From UBA7803 sp041608775 (GTDB lineage: Bacteria > Pseudomonadota > Gammaproteobacteria > Pseudomonadales > Azotimanducaceae), in NCBI GenBank assembly GCA_041608775.1, contig JBFISC010000102.1, positions 1-11,987 of the forward strand: 11,987 nt of DNA, in the 5' to 3' direction. The notes below the pieces were generated by a model. It searched no databases, was not told where the DNA came from, and saw only the letters and a program-made list of their open reading frames with translations. This document shows positions 1-7,325 of this stretch, piece by piece. The position numbers were made by a program, and so were the translations under genes. The stretch's first letter is position 1, and each line of letters starts with the position of its first letter.

Positions 1-1
1 A

Positions 2-56
2 AACAGCCCTGAGCGGATGAACAGCCCTGAGCGGATGAACAGACAGCCCCGAGCGA
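2..56. repeat. 18-bp tandem repeat, two exact copies plus a degenerate third
   Basis: The unit AACAGCCCTGAGCGGATG occurs exactly at 2-19 and 20-37. After a five-base remnant (38-42), a decayed copy follows at about 43-56, matching 12 of 14 bases. The array lies immediately beyond the stop codon of the minus-strand lipoprotein gene and may continue past the window edge. The unit is a multiple of three and has no stop in the frame starting at base 2, so it could be the coding tail of a gene outside the window, but that frame runs antisense into the lipoprotein gene and stops at 98-100. More likely it is a non-coding 3' repeat. Function unknown. Confidence 0.75.
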
Positions 57-494
57 CTACTGCATCGCTTCCCGCAGCAAGGCCGCCTGGGGTTCGGTGA
101 GCTGCTGGAACTCACCGAGCGCGCAGGTCGGACCCGATTGCCGCCAGAACAGAAAGCGATCCACCACGGTAGCCGTGTCCAGCGAGCAGAGGCGATCCCC
201 GCGCATGTCGAAGGCGAGCACGTCGTCGCGTCGCAGACCCGGGCAGCGGGAGCGAAGCTTGTTCAGCCAGACTTCGTTCCGGTCTTTGAACAGCAGGTGC
301 TGATCGTCGAGGATTTCCATCGAGTCGTACTCGAAGGTGGCCAGGCAGCGCTTCGTATCGGCATATCCGGTCCCGGCGTCCAGTTGCCCGAGGGCCGTGC
401 TCAGCCGCTCGTCCGGCACCGACGGGCCGCTGGCGCAGCCGCCCAACACAACCACCGACACGAATGCGAAGGTTGCCGCGGTCAGGGTGCGCAT
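57..494 (-). CDS. DUF6491-like small lipoprotein
   Basis: This 145-residue protein begins with a Sec/SPII signal: a short basic start, a hydrophobic run, and lipobox LGGC with lipidation expected at Cys20. The mature part has four more cysteines, in the contexts KRCL, RCPGL, LCSLD and TCALG. The pattern of a Cys near the start, an 'I-D-D-Q-x-L-L-F' strand, 'N-K-L-x-S-R-C-P-G-L' and a final 'C-x-L-G-x-F' resembles DUF6491 lipoproteins from memory. The biochemical function of that family is unknown; four cysteines in an exported domain suggest two disulfides (inference). The start at 494 is supported by an AAGGAGA ribosome site (reverse strand) about 7 nt upstream. It appears monocistronic and is divergent from the MFS gene. 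An anchored periplasmic location is expected. Confidence 0.85.
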   Translation of the reverse strand: MRTLTAATFAFVSVVVLGGCASGPSVPDERLSTALGQLDAGTGYADTKRCLATFEYDSMEILDDQHLLFKDRNEVWLNKLRSRCPGLRRDDVLAFDMRGDRLCSLDTATVVDRFLFWRQSGPTCALGEFQQLTEPQAALLREAMQ

Positions 495-706
495 GATGCT
501 CTCTCCTTGAGTTGAATCCGGGAACCGCGCTCACAGCCGGTCCCCGATGACGTTCCTGCCGCTTTGACAGCGCCGGGCCCGGAATGCTCCCAGGTCCGTG
601 CGGCGACCGCTGCCCCCGGAGTACCATGCCGTCATGCTCGACGCGATTACCCTGCTGACGCTCCCACTGTGACCGCGTCGCTCCCCGGGCCGGCGCCAAG
701 CCTGAC
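495..706. other. Divergent intergenic region (lipoprotein / MFS)
   Basis: These 212 bp separate two divergent genes and must carry any promoter for either. The only clear element is the lipoprotein ribosome site next to 495. A perfect TTGACA occurs at 564-569, but no acceptable -10 lies 16-18 nt downstream on the plus strand, so I do not call a promoter. No small gene, RNA gene or convincing hairpin was seen. Confidence 0.4.
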
Positions 707-1954
707 ATGAAACCCGTCCGCTTCCTGGGCTGGCGGATGGTCGCCGTGGCGTTCTTCGTCGACTTCGTGGCGGTCGGGTTCTTCTTCTACTCCTACGGCG
801 TGTTCTTCAAGGCCATCGAAGCCGAGTTCGGAGGCAGCCGGCTCGGCGTCTCCCTGGGTCTGACCATCACCACGACGGTGGGCGCCATCGCCGCGCCGTT
901 CATCGGCCACGCGCTGGACCGGTTCCCGCTGAAACGCGTGATCGCCGCCGGGTCCATCTCCATGGCGCTCGGGTTTCTGGCGCTCTCCCAGGTCCGCAAC
1001 CAGCTCGAGTTCTACCTCGCGCTCGGCGCGTTCATCGGCTTCGGCGCCAGTGCCATGGGCGGGCTGGCCACGGCGAAGCTGGTCACCAACTGGTTCTCGC
1101 GCCGGCGCGGCACCGCGCTCGGCATCGCCGCGACGGGGATCTCCGCCTCAGGCGTGGTGATGCCCTTCGTCAGCGCCACGCTGATCGAAGCCTACGGCTG
1201 GCGGGAGGGCTTCATGCTTTACGCAGCCTTCACCGGGTTCGTGGTGGTGCCGCTGGTGCTGCGGCTGGTGATCTCCCGGCCGGAGGACGTCGGGCTGCGG
1301 CCGGACGGCAAGCTGCCGGACCCGCCGCGCGCCGCGACGGAGCCCGCGCCGGCGGCGATCGCGACCGCGATCGCGCCCGCACCAATCTACCGGGACCGCA
1401 ACTTCTGGGTGCTGGTCTCGGTGATCGGGCTGCTGTTCTGCTGTCAGAGCGCCACCCTCACCCACATGGTGCCGCGCATCACCGACACCGGCGTGTCGCT
1501 GCAGGCGGCATCCCTGGTCATGTCCCTCACCGCCGGACTCGGAATCGCCGGCAAGCTGTCCTTCGGCTGGCTGATGGACCGCTGGACCGCCAGAAGCGCC
1601 ATCTGGTTCACCGTTGGCTGTCAGCTGGCCGGCCAGGCAGCCATGCTGCAGCAGCAGAGCCTGGCGCTGTTCGCCGCCGGCGCCGCCCTGTTCGGCTACG
1701 GCATGGGCGGCGTCGTGCCCATGCAGGGCGCGCTGGTCGCCAAGGTGTTCGGGCGCGCCCGCTTCGGACAGGCGCTGGGGCTTCTCAGACCCGGCATGTT
1801 CCCACTGCAGATCGTCGGCGTGCCCCTTGCCGGCTATATGTACGACAGCACGGGCAGCTACACCTGGGCGTTTCTGATCTTCATGCTGCTGTACGTGGTG
1901 GCGGCGGGGCTGGCACTGGGCTTCCGCGATCCGGAGCGGGCCTTCGACGACTGA
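707..1954 (+). CDS. MFS transporter, MCT/OFA-like
   Basis: This 415-residue inner-membrane protein has about twelve hydrophobic segments in two six-helix halves. They are separated by a Pro/Ala-rich cytoplasmic loop at about residues 195-230. The N-terminal 'GWRMVAVAF' helix, the 'NWFSRRRGTALGI' loop after helix 4 and the following 'GxSxSGVVMP' helix are typical of the monocarboxylate-porter and oxalate/formate-antiporter branches of the major facilitator superfamily. These branches move small carboxylates by proton symport or anion exchange. A carboxylate substrate is therefore likely, but its identity cannot be read from the sequence. No Shine-Dalgarno is visible before ATG 707; the start is chosen because it places the first helix correctly. 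The gene stands alone, convergent with the methyltransferase at 2003-2758. Confidence 0.85.
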   Translation: MKPVRFLGWRMVAVAFFVDFVAVGFFFYSYGVFFKAIEAEFGGSRLGVSLGLTITTTVGAIAAPFIGHALDRFPLKRVIAAGSISMALGFLALSQVRNQLEFYLALGAFIGFGASAMGGLATAKLVTNWFSRRRGTALGIAATGISASGVVMPFVSATLIEAYGWREGFMLYAAFTGFVVVPLVLRLVISRPEDVGLRPDGKLPDPPRAATEPAPAAIATAIAPAPIYRDRNFWVLVSVIGLLFCCQSATLTHMVPRITDTGVSLQAASLVMSLTAGLGIAGKLSFGWLMDRWTARSAIWFTVGCQLAGQAAMLQQQSLALFAAGAALFGYGMGGVVPMQGALVAKVFGRARFGQALGLLRPGMFPLQIVGVPLAGYMYDSTGSYTWAFLIFMLLYVVAAGLALGFRDPERAFDD

Positions 1955-1956
1955 CC

Positions 1957-1996
1957 CGCGCGGCGGTTCAGAGTGATCGCGCCGAGTCACCGCGCG
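1957..1996. other. Inverted repeat between convergent genes
   Basis: CGCGCGG at 1957-1963 is complementary to CCGCGCG at 1990-1996, with a 26-nt loop. It starts just past the MFS stop and lies before the stop of the convergent methyltransferase, where a bidirectional terminator would sit. No T-tract follows on either strand and the loop is long, so an intrinsic terminator is doubtful. Chance is likely at this GC content. Confidence 0.2.
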
Positions 1997-2002
1997 TCGA
2001 AT

Positions 2003-2758
2003 TCAACCGGGCGTTGCCGGCGTGCTCCAGACCGAGACGTGACTGGCGCTGGAGGCGGTGAACGGCTCGCCGCGCCAGCCGCCCCAACGCCCGCTCAGCG
2101 TCATGCCGGCCAGACGCGCCATCAGGTCCAGCTCCGCCGGCCAGACGTAGCGAAACGGCACGGCGGTGCGCTCCTGGCGCCCGGCGCCGAATCGCACGTG
2201 ATGAGAGACCAGCCCCTGGTTGACGACGTCGTACTCGTCTATGCCCCAGTGCTGCGCGCCGACGTGGAACGGCACGAACCGCTCGCCGATCGGCAGCCGC
2301 TGCAGCCGGGGCACCATCACCTCGATCACGAAGCTGCCGCCCGGCGCGAGGTGCGCGGCCGCGTTGCGGAAGCAGTCGACCTGAGCGTCCTGGGTGGTCA
2401 GGTTCATGATGGTGTTGAATACGAGATACACCACCGTGAACCTGCCCGGGACGACGGTGCTGGAAAAGTCGCCGACCGTCACCTCGAGCTCGGCGCCGCC
2501 AGGCTTCTCCGCGAGCCTCGCCAGCATGGCCCGGGACAGCTCGATGCCGTGCACAGGCACGCCGCGCCGCGCCAGCGCCAGGGCGATCCGCCCGGTGCCG
2601 ATCCCGAACTCCAGCGCACGACCGGCGCCGGCGAGGCGCGCCAGGCAAGCCACCACCGGATCGACCTGCCCCGGCTCCGCGTTGCCCGAGTCGGAATCGT
2701 AGCTGGCGGCGACCGACTCGCCGAAAAAGCCGTCCGGGTCATCCGTTTCAAGGGTCAT
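2003..2758 (-). CDS. Class I SAM-dependent methyltransferase
   Basis: This 251-residue soluble protein has a Rossmann-type methyltransferase core. Motif I, E-F-G-I-G-T-G-R, is at about residues 50-57. It is followed by the acidic end of strand 2 in 'VHGIELS', a motif-II-like 'VTVGDFSS' and 'LAPGGSFVIEV' at the post-II/III position. The N-terminus 'FFGESVAASYDSD' is common in small-molecule methyltransferases of the Methyltransf_25/11 type. The substrate is unknown. A TTG six bases further upstream (2764) could start a 253-residue form, but GGGAG on the reverse strand (2766-2770) is spaced 7 nt from ATG 2758 and nearly abuts the TTG, so ATG is preferred. The gene is divergent from the dioxygenase operon and convergent with the MFS gene, so its partner is unclear. 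Confidence 0.85.
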   Translation of the reverse strand: MTLETDDPDGFFGESVAASYDSDSGNAEPGQVDPVVACLARLAGAGRALEFGIGTGRIALALARRGVPVHGIELSRAMLARLAEKPGGAELEVTVGDFSSTVVPGRFTVVYLVFNTIMNLTTQDAQVDCFRNAAAHLAPGGSFVIEVMVPRLQRLPIGERFVPFHVGAQHWGIDEYDVVNQGLVSHHVRFGAGRQERTAVPFRYVWPAELDLMARLAGMTLSGRWGGWRGEPFTASSASHVSVWSTPATPG

Positions 2759-2765
2759 CGGCAAA

Positions 2766-2770
2766 CTCCC
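2766..2770 (-). promoter_or_regulatory. Ribosome binding site that fixes the methyltransferase start
   Basis: GGGAG on the minus strand ends 7 nt before ATG 2758 but only 1 nt before the competing TTG 2764. This favours the shorter protein. Confidence 0.6.
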
Positions 2771-2882
2771 TGCACGCGCCGCGCTGCCTCACCGGCGCAG
2801 CGTTCCACCGTCACTCCCGCTGATTCCATCCGCCCCTTCCGCCGGCTCAACAGCGCTGATACTCCGCCAGCGTACCGCGGCC

Positions 2883-2905
2883 CGCAAGGCGCCGGCGGGC
2901 TTGCG
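2883..2905. other. Hairpin / operator-like inverted repeat in divergent region
   Basis: CGCAAG (2883-2888) and CTTGCG (2900-2905) form 6-bp arms around an 11-nt GC-rich centre, 32 nt upstream of the dioxygenase start. It sits in the 178-bp gap between divergent genes, where an operator could serve either. No clear -35/-10 pair was found nearby. The arms are short for this GC content, so confidence is low. Confidence 0.25.
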
Positions 2906-2936
2906 CTGAGATGCACGGGCGAAGGATTATCGTCGC

Positions 2937-3803
2937 ATGGAGATCGTGCCACTCACTCCGGTCATCGGCGCCGAGATCCGCGGTGCCAATCTGACGGCGC
3001 CCGGTGGCGACGAGTTCCAGATCATCCGCCGCGCCCTGATCGAGCACGGCGTGGTGTTCTTCCGCGACCAGCCGCGGCTCGACCCGGCCGCTCAGATCGC
3101 CTTCGCGCGCCGCTTCGGCAACCTGCACAGCCACCCGGCGGCGCCCCATCTGGAAGGCCATCCCGAGGTCTTCGTGATCCACGCCCACGGTCAGTCGAAG
3201 GTCGCCAACGGCAACGGCTGGCACACCGACGTGTCCTGCGACGAGGAGCCGCCACTGGGCACCATGCTGCAGCTCCACGTGCTGCCGAGCAGCGGGGGCG
3301 ACACGCTGTTCGCCAGCACCTGCGCCGCGTTCGAAACGCTCTCCCCCGCGCTGCAGCAGTTTTTGACCGAGCTGACCGCGCGACACGAATCGGAACACAT
3401 CTACCGCGGCCGCTACGCCGACCGTGGCGTCGACGACCGCGATCGCCGCTATCCCAGCGCGGTCCATCCGGTGGTCCGGACCCATCCCGACTCCGGCCGT
3501 CACGCGCTCTACGTGAATCCGAGCTTCACCACCCGGATTCTCGAGCTGGAGCCCGAGGAGAGCAAGGCGCTGCTCGAGTATCTTTTCCGCCACCAGCAGC
3601 GCCCGGAGTTCCAGGTCCGCTTCCGCTGGAGCGAGAACGCCATCGCGCTGTGGGACAACCGCTGCACCCAGCACTTCGCGCTCTGGGACTACTGGCCCGA
3701 GGAGCGCAAAGGTCACCGGGTGACCATCTGCGGAGAACGACCCGAGTACCGCCCGGGGAAGATCCTGCATCGGGATCTGAAGCTGTCGAGGCAACTGGCA
3801 TGA
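2937..3803 (+). CDS. TauD/TfdA-family Fe(II)/2-oxoglutarate dioxygenase
   Basis: This 288-residue cytoplasmic enzyme is expected to hydroxylate or cleave a small acid using O2, Fe(II) and 2-oxoglutarate, releasing succinate and CO2. The iron triad is visible: H96-T-D98 in 'NGWHTDVS' and H246 in 'CTQHFALWDY'. T123 in 'GGDT' lies 27 residues after H96, as T126 follows H99 in TauD. R257, 11 residues after H246, is the expected 2-oxoglutarate arginine. R261, 15 residues after it, matches the arginine that binds taurine sulfonate or the 2,4-D carboxylate in TauD/TfdA, so an anionic substrate is plausible. Length is normal for the family. A GAAGGA ribosome site lies 10 nt before ATG 2937. It is the first gene of a five-gene block; its stop overlaps the next start as ATGA. 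The substrate is unknown. Confidence 0.9.
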   Translation: MEIVPLTPVIGAEIRGANLTAPGGDEFQIIRRALIEHGVVFFRDQPRLDPAAQIAFARRFGNLHSHPAAPHLEGHPEVFVIHAHGQSKVANGNGWHTDVSCDEEPPLGTMLQLHVLPSSGGDTLFASTCAAFETLSPALQQFLTELTARHESEHIYRGRYADRGVDDRDRRYPSAVHPVVRTHPDSGRHALYVNPSFTTRILELEPEESKALLEYLFRHQQRPEFQVRFRWSENAIALWDNRCTQHFALWDYWPEERKGHRVTICGERPEYRPGKILHRDLKLSRQLA

Positions 3804-5512
3804 CCGATCCGACCATCGCGCCCGGGCGGGCGCCGCGTCGAGCCGCATCGCCCGGCCGGCGGGCCGGCGGCATCGCCCTGCTCGCCCTGCTCGCGTGCGG
3901 CTGCGGCAACGACGAGGCAACGATTGCGGCGCCCGTGGAGGCCGTCGACCTGTTGATCCACAACGGCAATCTGCTCACGCTGGACGAAGCCGACACCCGT
4001 GCCACCGCCATGGCCATCCGCGGCGAGCGCATCGTCGCGGTCGGCGACGAGGCACTCCTCGAGCGGTTCGCTGCATCCCGCACCGTCGACCTGGCTGGCC
4101 GCACCGTGATGCCGGGGTTCGTCGACTCCCATACCCACATCAGCGGCAATCCCGGCTACTACATCCCGCTCGAGGACGTGAGCTCCGTTGCGGAGATCCG
4201 GGAGCTGGTCGCCACCAAGGCAGCGCAACTGGGACCGGGCGCCTGGATTACCGGCTACGGCTGGTCCGAGGACGCGCTGGCGGAGCAGCGGCGCCCGCTC
4301 ATCGGCGACCTCGATGCCGCGGCGCCGGACAACCCGGTGGTGCTGACCAGAGCGGGCGGTCACAGCGCCGTGGCATCTAGCCTCGCTTTTCAGCGCGCCG
4401 GCATCGATGCCGGCACCCCGGATCCGGATCGCGGCGTCATCGAGCACGACGAGCAGGGCCGTCTCAACGGCATCATCCGCGAGCGCCAGGATCTGCTGCT
4501 GGACCTGGTGCCGGCACCGGACGATGCCGAGCTCAGGCCGAGCCTGATCGCCAGCCTGCGGGCGCTGCTCGCCGACGGCATCACGTCCATCGTCCAGGCC
4601 TCCGACAGCATCACCCACTTCGCGGAATGGCAGGCCGTCTACGACGCGCACCGTGGCCAGCTTCCCAGGGCATCCGTTCAGGTGGCCTGGGAGGGCAGCG
4701 ACGCCATGACCGCGTTCGGCCGCCGCAGCGGCGACGGCGATGAGCACCTGCGGGTCGGCGCGATCAAGATCTTTGCCGACGGCGGGTTCACCGGTCCGGC
4801 CGCTTTCACGAGCGAGCCCTACAGAAACCAGGGCGACTACCGCGGCAAGCTGAACATGACCCCGGAGGAGCTGCACCGGACGATCCGCGAGGCCCACGAT
4901 GCCGGCTGGCAACTCGGCATTCACGCCATCGGCGACGCGGCCATCGAGCTCACCGTCGATGGCCTTGTCAAAGCGCTGGATGCGAATCCGCGACCCGACC
5001 ACCGCCACTACCTGAACCACTTCACCGTGATGCCGAGCGAAGCCACGATGGCCACCATGGCCGAGCGCGGCATCGCGATCACCCAGCAGCCGAACTTCAC
5101 CTACACCCTGGAAGGCCGCTACGTGGAAAACCTGGACGGCAAGCGGCTGGAGACCAACAACCCGCTGCGAACCCCAATGAGCCACGGAATTCACTTCGCG
5201 ATCTCCAGCGATATCCTGCCCATCGGACCTACCGTCGGGCTCTATGCAGCGGTGACCCGGCGCGGCATGAGCGGGCGCGTGTTCGGCGCCGATGAGCGCA
5301 TGACCATGATGGAAGCCCTGCGCGCCTACACCAGCAAAGGCGCCTGGCTGACCCGCGAGGAGAACGACAAGGGCACCCTGGCGCCCGGCAGGCTGGCGGA
5401 CTTCATCGTGCTGTCCGCGGATCCGCGGTCACTGGCGGAGGAAGAGATCCTGCAGCTGCAGGTGCTGGAAACCTACCTCGGCGGCCGGCGCCTCTACGCC
5501 GCCGCCGACTGA
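3800..5512 (+). CDS. YtcJ/NfdA-type amidohydrolase with lipoprotein signal
   Basis: This 570-residue metal-dependent hydrolase belongs to the amidohydrolase family 3 type. The catalytic domain starts near residue 50 with the typical 'LLIHNGNLLTLD' strand. Metal ligands are H111 and H113 ('DSHTH'), H375 ('GIHAIGD'), H407 ('YLNHF') and D471 ('SSDILP'); K323 sits in 'IKIFADGG'. The family hydrolyses amide or related bonds, and the substrate cannot be predicted. The N-terminus has an unusually long arginine-rich n-region (residues 1-24), a short hydrophobic run and a lipobox-like LLAC ending at Cys33 (or Cys35), suggesting export and lipid anchoring. No in-frame ATG or GTG offers a later start before the lipobox. 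GAGG at 3788-3791 is 8 nt upstream. Translation is probably coupled to the dioxygenase through the ATGA overlap. The frame stays open far upstream, back to 1973, but that stretch is an artefact. Confidence 0.88.
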   Translation: MTDPTIAPGRAPRRAASPGRRAGGIALLALLACGCGNDEATIAAPVEAVDLLIHNGNLLTLDEADTRATAMAIRGERIVAVGDEALLERFAASRTVDLAGRTVMPGFVDSHTHISGNPGYYIPLEDVSSVAEIRELVATKAAQLGPGAWITGYGWSEDALAEQRRPLIGDLDAAAPDNPVVLTRAGGHSAVASSLAFQRAGIDAGTPDPDRGVIEHDEQGRLNGIIRERQDLLLDLVPAPDDAELRPSLIASLRALLADGITSIVQASDSITHFAEWQAVYDAHRGQLPRASVQVAWEGSDAMTAFGRRSGDGDEHLRVGAIKIFADGGFTGPAAFTSEPYRNQGDYRGKLNMTPEELHRTIREAHDAGWQLGIHAIGDAAIELTVDGLVKALDANPRPDHRHYLNHFTVMPSEATMATMAERGIAITQQPNFTYTLEGRYVENLDGKRLETNNPLRTPMSHGIHFAISSDILPIGPTVGLYAAVTRRGMSGRVFGADERMTMMEALRAYTSKGAWLTREENDKGTLAPGRLADFIVLSADPRSLAEEEILQLQVLETYLGGRRLYAAAD

Positions 5513-5526
5513 ACGGAGCGCAACCC

Positions 5527-6144
5527 ATGGGCTGGTACGAACGCTACGTCCTGCCGAAGCTGATCGAGGCTGCCTGCAGCCAGAAGCCCATGCGCCGGCT
5601 GCGCGAGCGGTACGTGCCGCGGGCGACCGGCGACGTGCTGGAGATCGGCATCGGCAGCGGTTTGAACCTCGCCCACTACGGGGATCAGGTTCGCTCCCTG
5701 ACCGGGCTGGACCCTGCGGCAGAGCTCACGGGCAAGGCCCGGGAGCGGGCCGCCAGGCTCCATCGACCGGTGGAGGTGCTGGGAGTTTCCGGTGAAGAGA
5801 TCCCGGCCGACGACGCGCGCTTCGACACCCTGGTATGCACGTGGACGCTATGCTCCATCCCCAACGTGTACGCCGCGCTGCGCGAGATGCACCGGGTGCT
5901 GAAGCCGGGCGGCCGGCTGCTGTTCATCGAGCACGGCCGGGCACCGGATGCCGGCGTCGTGAAGTGGCAGCGGCGGATCGAGCCGCTGTGGAAAAAGATC
6001 GGCGGTGGCTGCCACCTGACTCGGAAGGCCGACGAGCTGATTCAGGACGCAGGCTTCCTGATCGGCGAGCTCGACTCGGGTTACGAGCCGGGGCCCAGGT
6101 TTGCCGCCTTCATGACCCACGGCGTCGCGGTCCGGCCCGACTGA
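5527..6144 (+). CDS. Small class I SAM-dependent methyltransferase (METTL7/UbiE-like)
   Basis: This 205-residue methyltransferase has motif I E-I-G-I-G-S-G at residues 39-45, an acidic strand-2 end in 'LTGLDP', 'EIPADDARFDTLVCTW' for strand 4 and 'HRVLKPGGRLLFIEHG' for motif III. The overall pattern, including 'EPLWKKIGGGCHLTRK' near the C-terminus, resembles bacterial relatives of human METTL7 proteins, some of which methylate thiols. The bacterial substrate is unknown. It has no signal peptide, although 'YVLPKLIEAAC' near the start may be amphipathic. GGAG at 5515-5518 is 8 nt before ATG 5527, and the gap from the amidohydrolase is 14 nt. Its stop shares one base with the next start (TGATG). 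In this operon it may methylate a substrate or product of the oxidative enzymes. Confidence 0.85.
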   Translation: MGWYERYVLPKLIEAACSQKPMRRLRERYVPRATGDVLEIGIGSGLNLAHYGDQVRSLTGLDPAAELTGKARERAARLHRPVEVLGVSGEEIPADDARFDTLVCTWTLCSIPNVYAALREMHRVLKPGGRLLFIEHGRAPDAGVVKWQRRIEPLWKKIGGGCHLTRKADELIQDAGFLIGELDSGYEPGPRFAAFMTHGVAVRPD

Positions 6145-7325
6145 TGGGCCGCTGGCGCAACTGGTCGGGGCGGCTCACGGCCACTCCGGAGCAGATCCAC
6201 TTTCTCCGCAGCGAGGCCGATGCCATCGCCCTGGTGCGCGCTGCCGCCGCCCGGGGCAGCACGGTTCGCGCCGTGGGCGCCGGTCACAGTCATGCGCCCC
6301 TGGTGCCCACTGCCGGCTTCATCGTCGACACGTCCGGGCTCGCCGGCGTGATCGCCACCGACCCGGAGGCCCGCACCGCGCGGGTACGCGCCGGCACGCC
6401 GATCTACGCGCTGGGTCCGCCCCTGCATCAGTCCGGCCTGGCACTGATCAACCAGGGAGACATCGATCGCCAGACCATTGCCGGCGCCTGCGCCACCGGT
6501 ACCCACGGCACCGGCCGCACCCTGAGCAACCTCTCCAGCGCGGTCATCGGTGCCCGGGTGGTGCTCGCGTCCGGCGACATCGTCGACTGCGGGCCGGACC
6601 AGGAACCGGCGCTGTGGCAGGCGGCGCGGCTGAATCTCGGCGCCATCGGCATCGTCACCGAGCTCACGCTCCAGCTGCGCGAGGCCTACCGGCTCGAGGA
6701 GAGCGGCTGGACTGAGCCTTTCGATGCGCTGGCGCCGAAGCTGCCGGCGCTCTGCCGGGCTGCGCGACACTTCGAGTTCTTCTGGTACCCGCAGGACGAC
6801 CGGGCGGTGGCCAAGCTGATCGACGAAACCGACCTGGCGCCGCGCTACCCGCTGGACGTCGAAGGCAAGCGCCGGGCGTGGAGCTATGAGGTACTGCCCA
6901 ACCACCGGCCGCATCCGCACACGGAAATGGAGTACAGCATCCCCGCCGAGCAGGGTCCTGCCTGTCTGGCAGCGCTGCGCGAGCTGATCCGCGCCGGGTT
7001 TCCCGATCTGCGCTGGCCGGTGGAGTATCGAACCCTGGCAGCTGACGACGTCTGGTTGTCCAGCGCCCGCGATCGCGCCACCGTGACCATTTCGGTGCAC
7101 CAGGACATCGGCGAGGACGATCGGCCCTACTTCGAATCCTGCGAGTCGCTGTTCCTGGCGCACGGCGGCCGTCCGCACTGGGGCAAGGTGCACTACCTGG
7201 ACGGCCCGGCTCTGGCCGACCGTCACCCTGACTGGACGGCCTGGTGGCGGGAGCGCGACCGCGTCGATCCCGCCGGCGTGTTCCTGAACGAGCCGCTGAG
7301 AGCGTGGCGCGCAGCGACCGTATGA
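6144..7325 (+). CDS. FAD-linked sugar-lactone (aldonolactone) oxidase family protein
   Basis: This 393-residue flavoprotein belongs to the VAO/PCMH group, D-arabinono-1,4-lactone / L-gulonolactone oxidase branch. The N-terminal FAD domain contains 'VGAGHSH'; H48 aligns with the histidine that covalently binds FAD in gulonolactone and alditol oxidases. 'GDIDRQTIAGACATGTHGTG' is the classic pyrophosphate-binding loop, and the C-terminal domain carries 'RPHWGK' (H345-K348) near the active site. Known relatives oxidise aldonolactones or alditols using O2 or a cytochrome acceptor. The real substrate may differ, because neighbouring genes are not sugar genes. The start is ATG 6144, overlapping the methyltransferase stop by one base; an upstream in-frame ATG at 5835 would overlap that gene by 310 bp and is rejected. 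There is no clear Shine-Dalgarno, consistent with re-initiation. The stop overlaps the next start as ATGA. Confidence 0.87.
   Translation: MGRWRNWSGRLTATPEQIHFLRSEADAIALVRAAAARGSTVRAVGAGHSHAPLVPTAGFIVDTSGLAGVIATDPEARTARVRAGTPIYALGPPLHQSGLALINQGDIDRQTIAGACATGTHGTGRTLSNLSSAVIGARVVLASGDIVDCGPDQEPALWQAARLNLGAIGIVTELTLQLREAYRLEESGWTEPFDALAPKLPALCRAARHFEFFWYPQDDRAVAKLIDETDLAPRYPLDVEGKRRAWSYEVLPNHRPHPHTEMEYSIPAEQGPACLAALRELIRAGFPDLRWPVEYRTLAADDVWLSSARDRATVTISVHQDIGEDDRPYFESCESLFLAHGGRPHWGKVHYLDGPALADRHPDWTAWWRERDRVDPAGVFLNEPLRAWRAATV

Noticed and set aside
564..569. Perfect TTGACA as a -35 box for the MFS gene
   Set aside because: At 16-18 nt spacing the downstream hexamers are GC-rich with no match to TATAAT, so a promoter cannot be supported.
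112..708. 198-residue minus-strand ORF spanning the first intergenic region
   Set aside because: It is a frame-shifted overlap of the lipoprotein gene with low-complexity Arg/Gly/Pro composition and no start signal.
1973..3799. Open reading frame continuous with the amidohydrolase, suggesting a giant 1179-residue fusion protein
   Set aside because: This stretch is antisense to a clear methyltransferase and then out of frame under a clear TauD-type gene. Its translation is Arg/Pro/Ala-rich with no domain pattern. The real amidohydrolase start at 3800 has an ATGA junction and a ribosome site.
3713..5194. 493-residue minus-strand ORF opposite the amidohydrolase
   Set aside because: It is an antisense shadow of the amidohydrolase, whose metal ligands are all intact on the plus strand.
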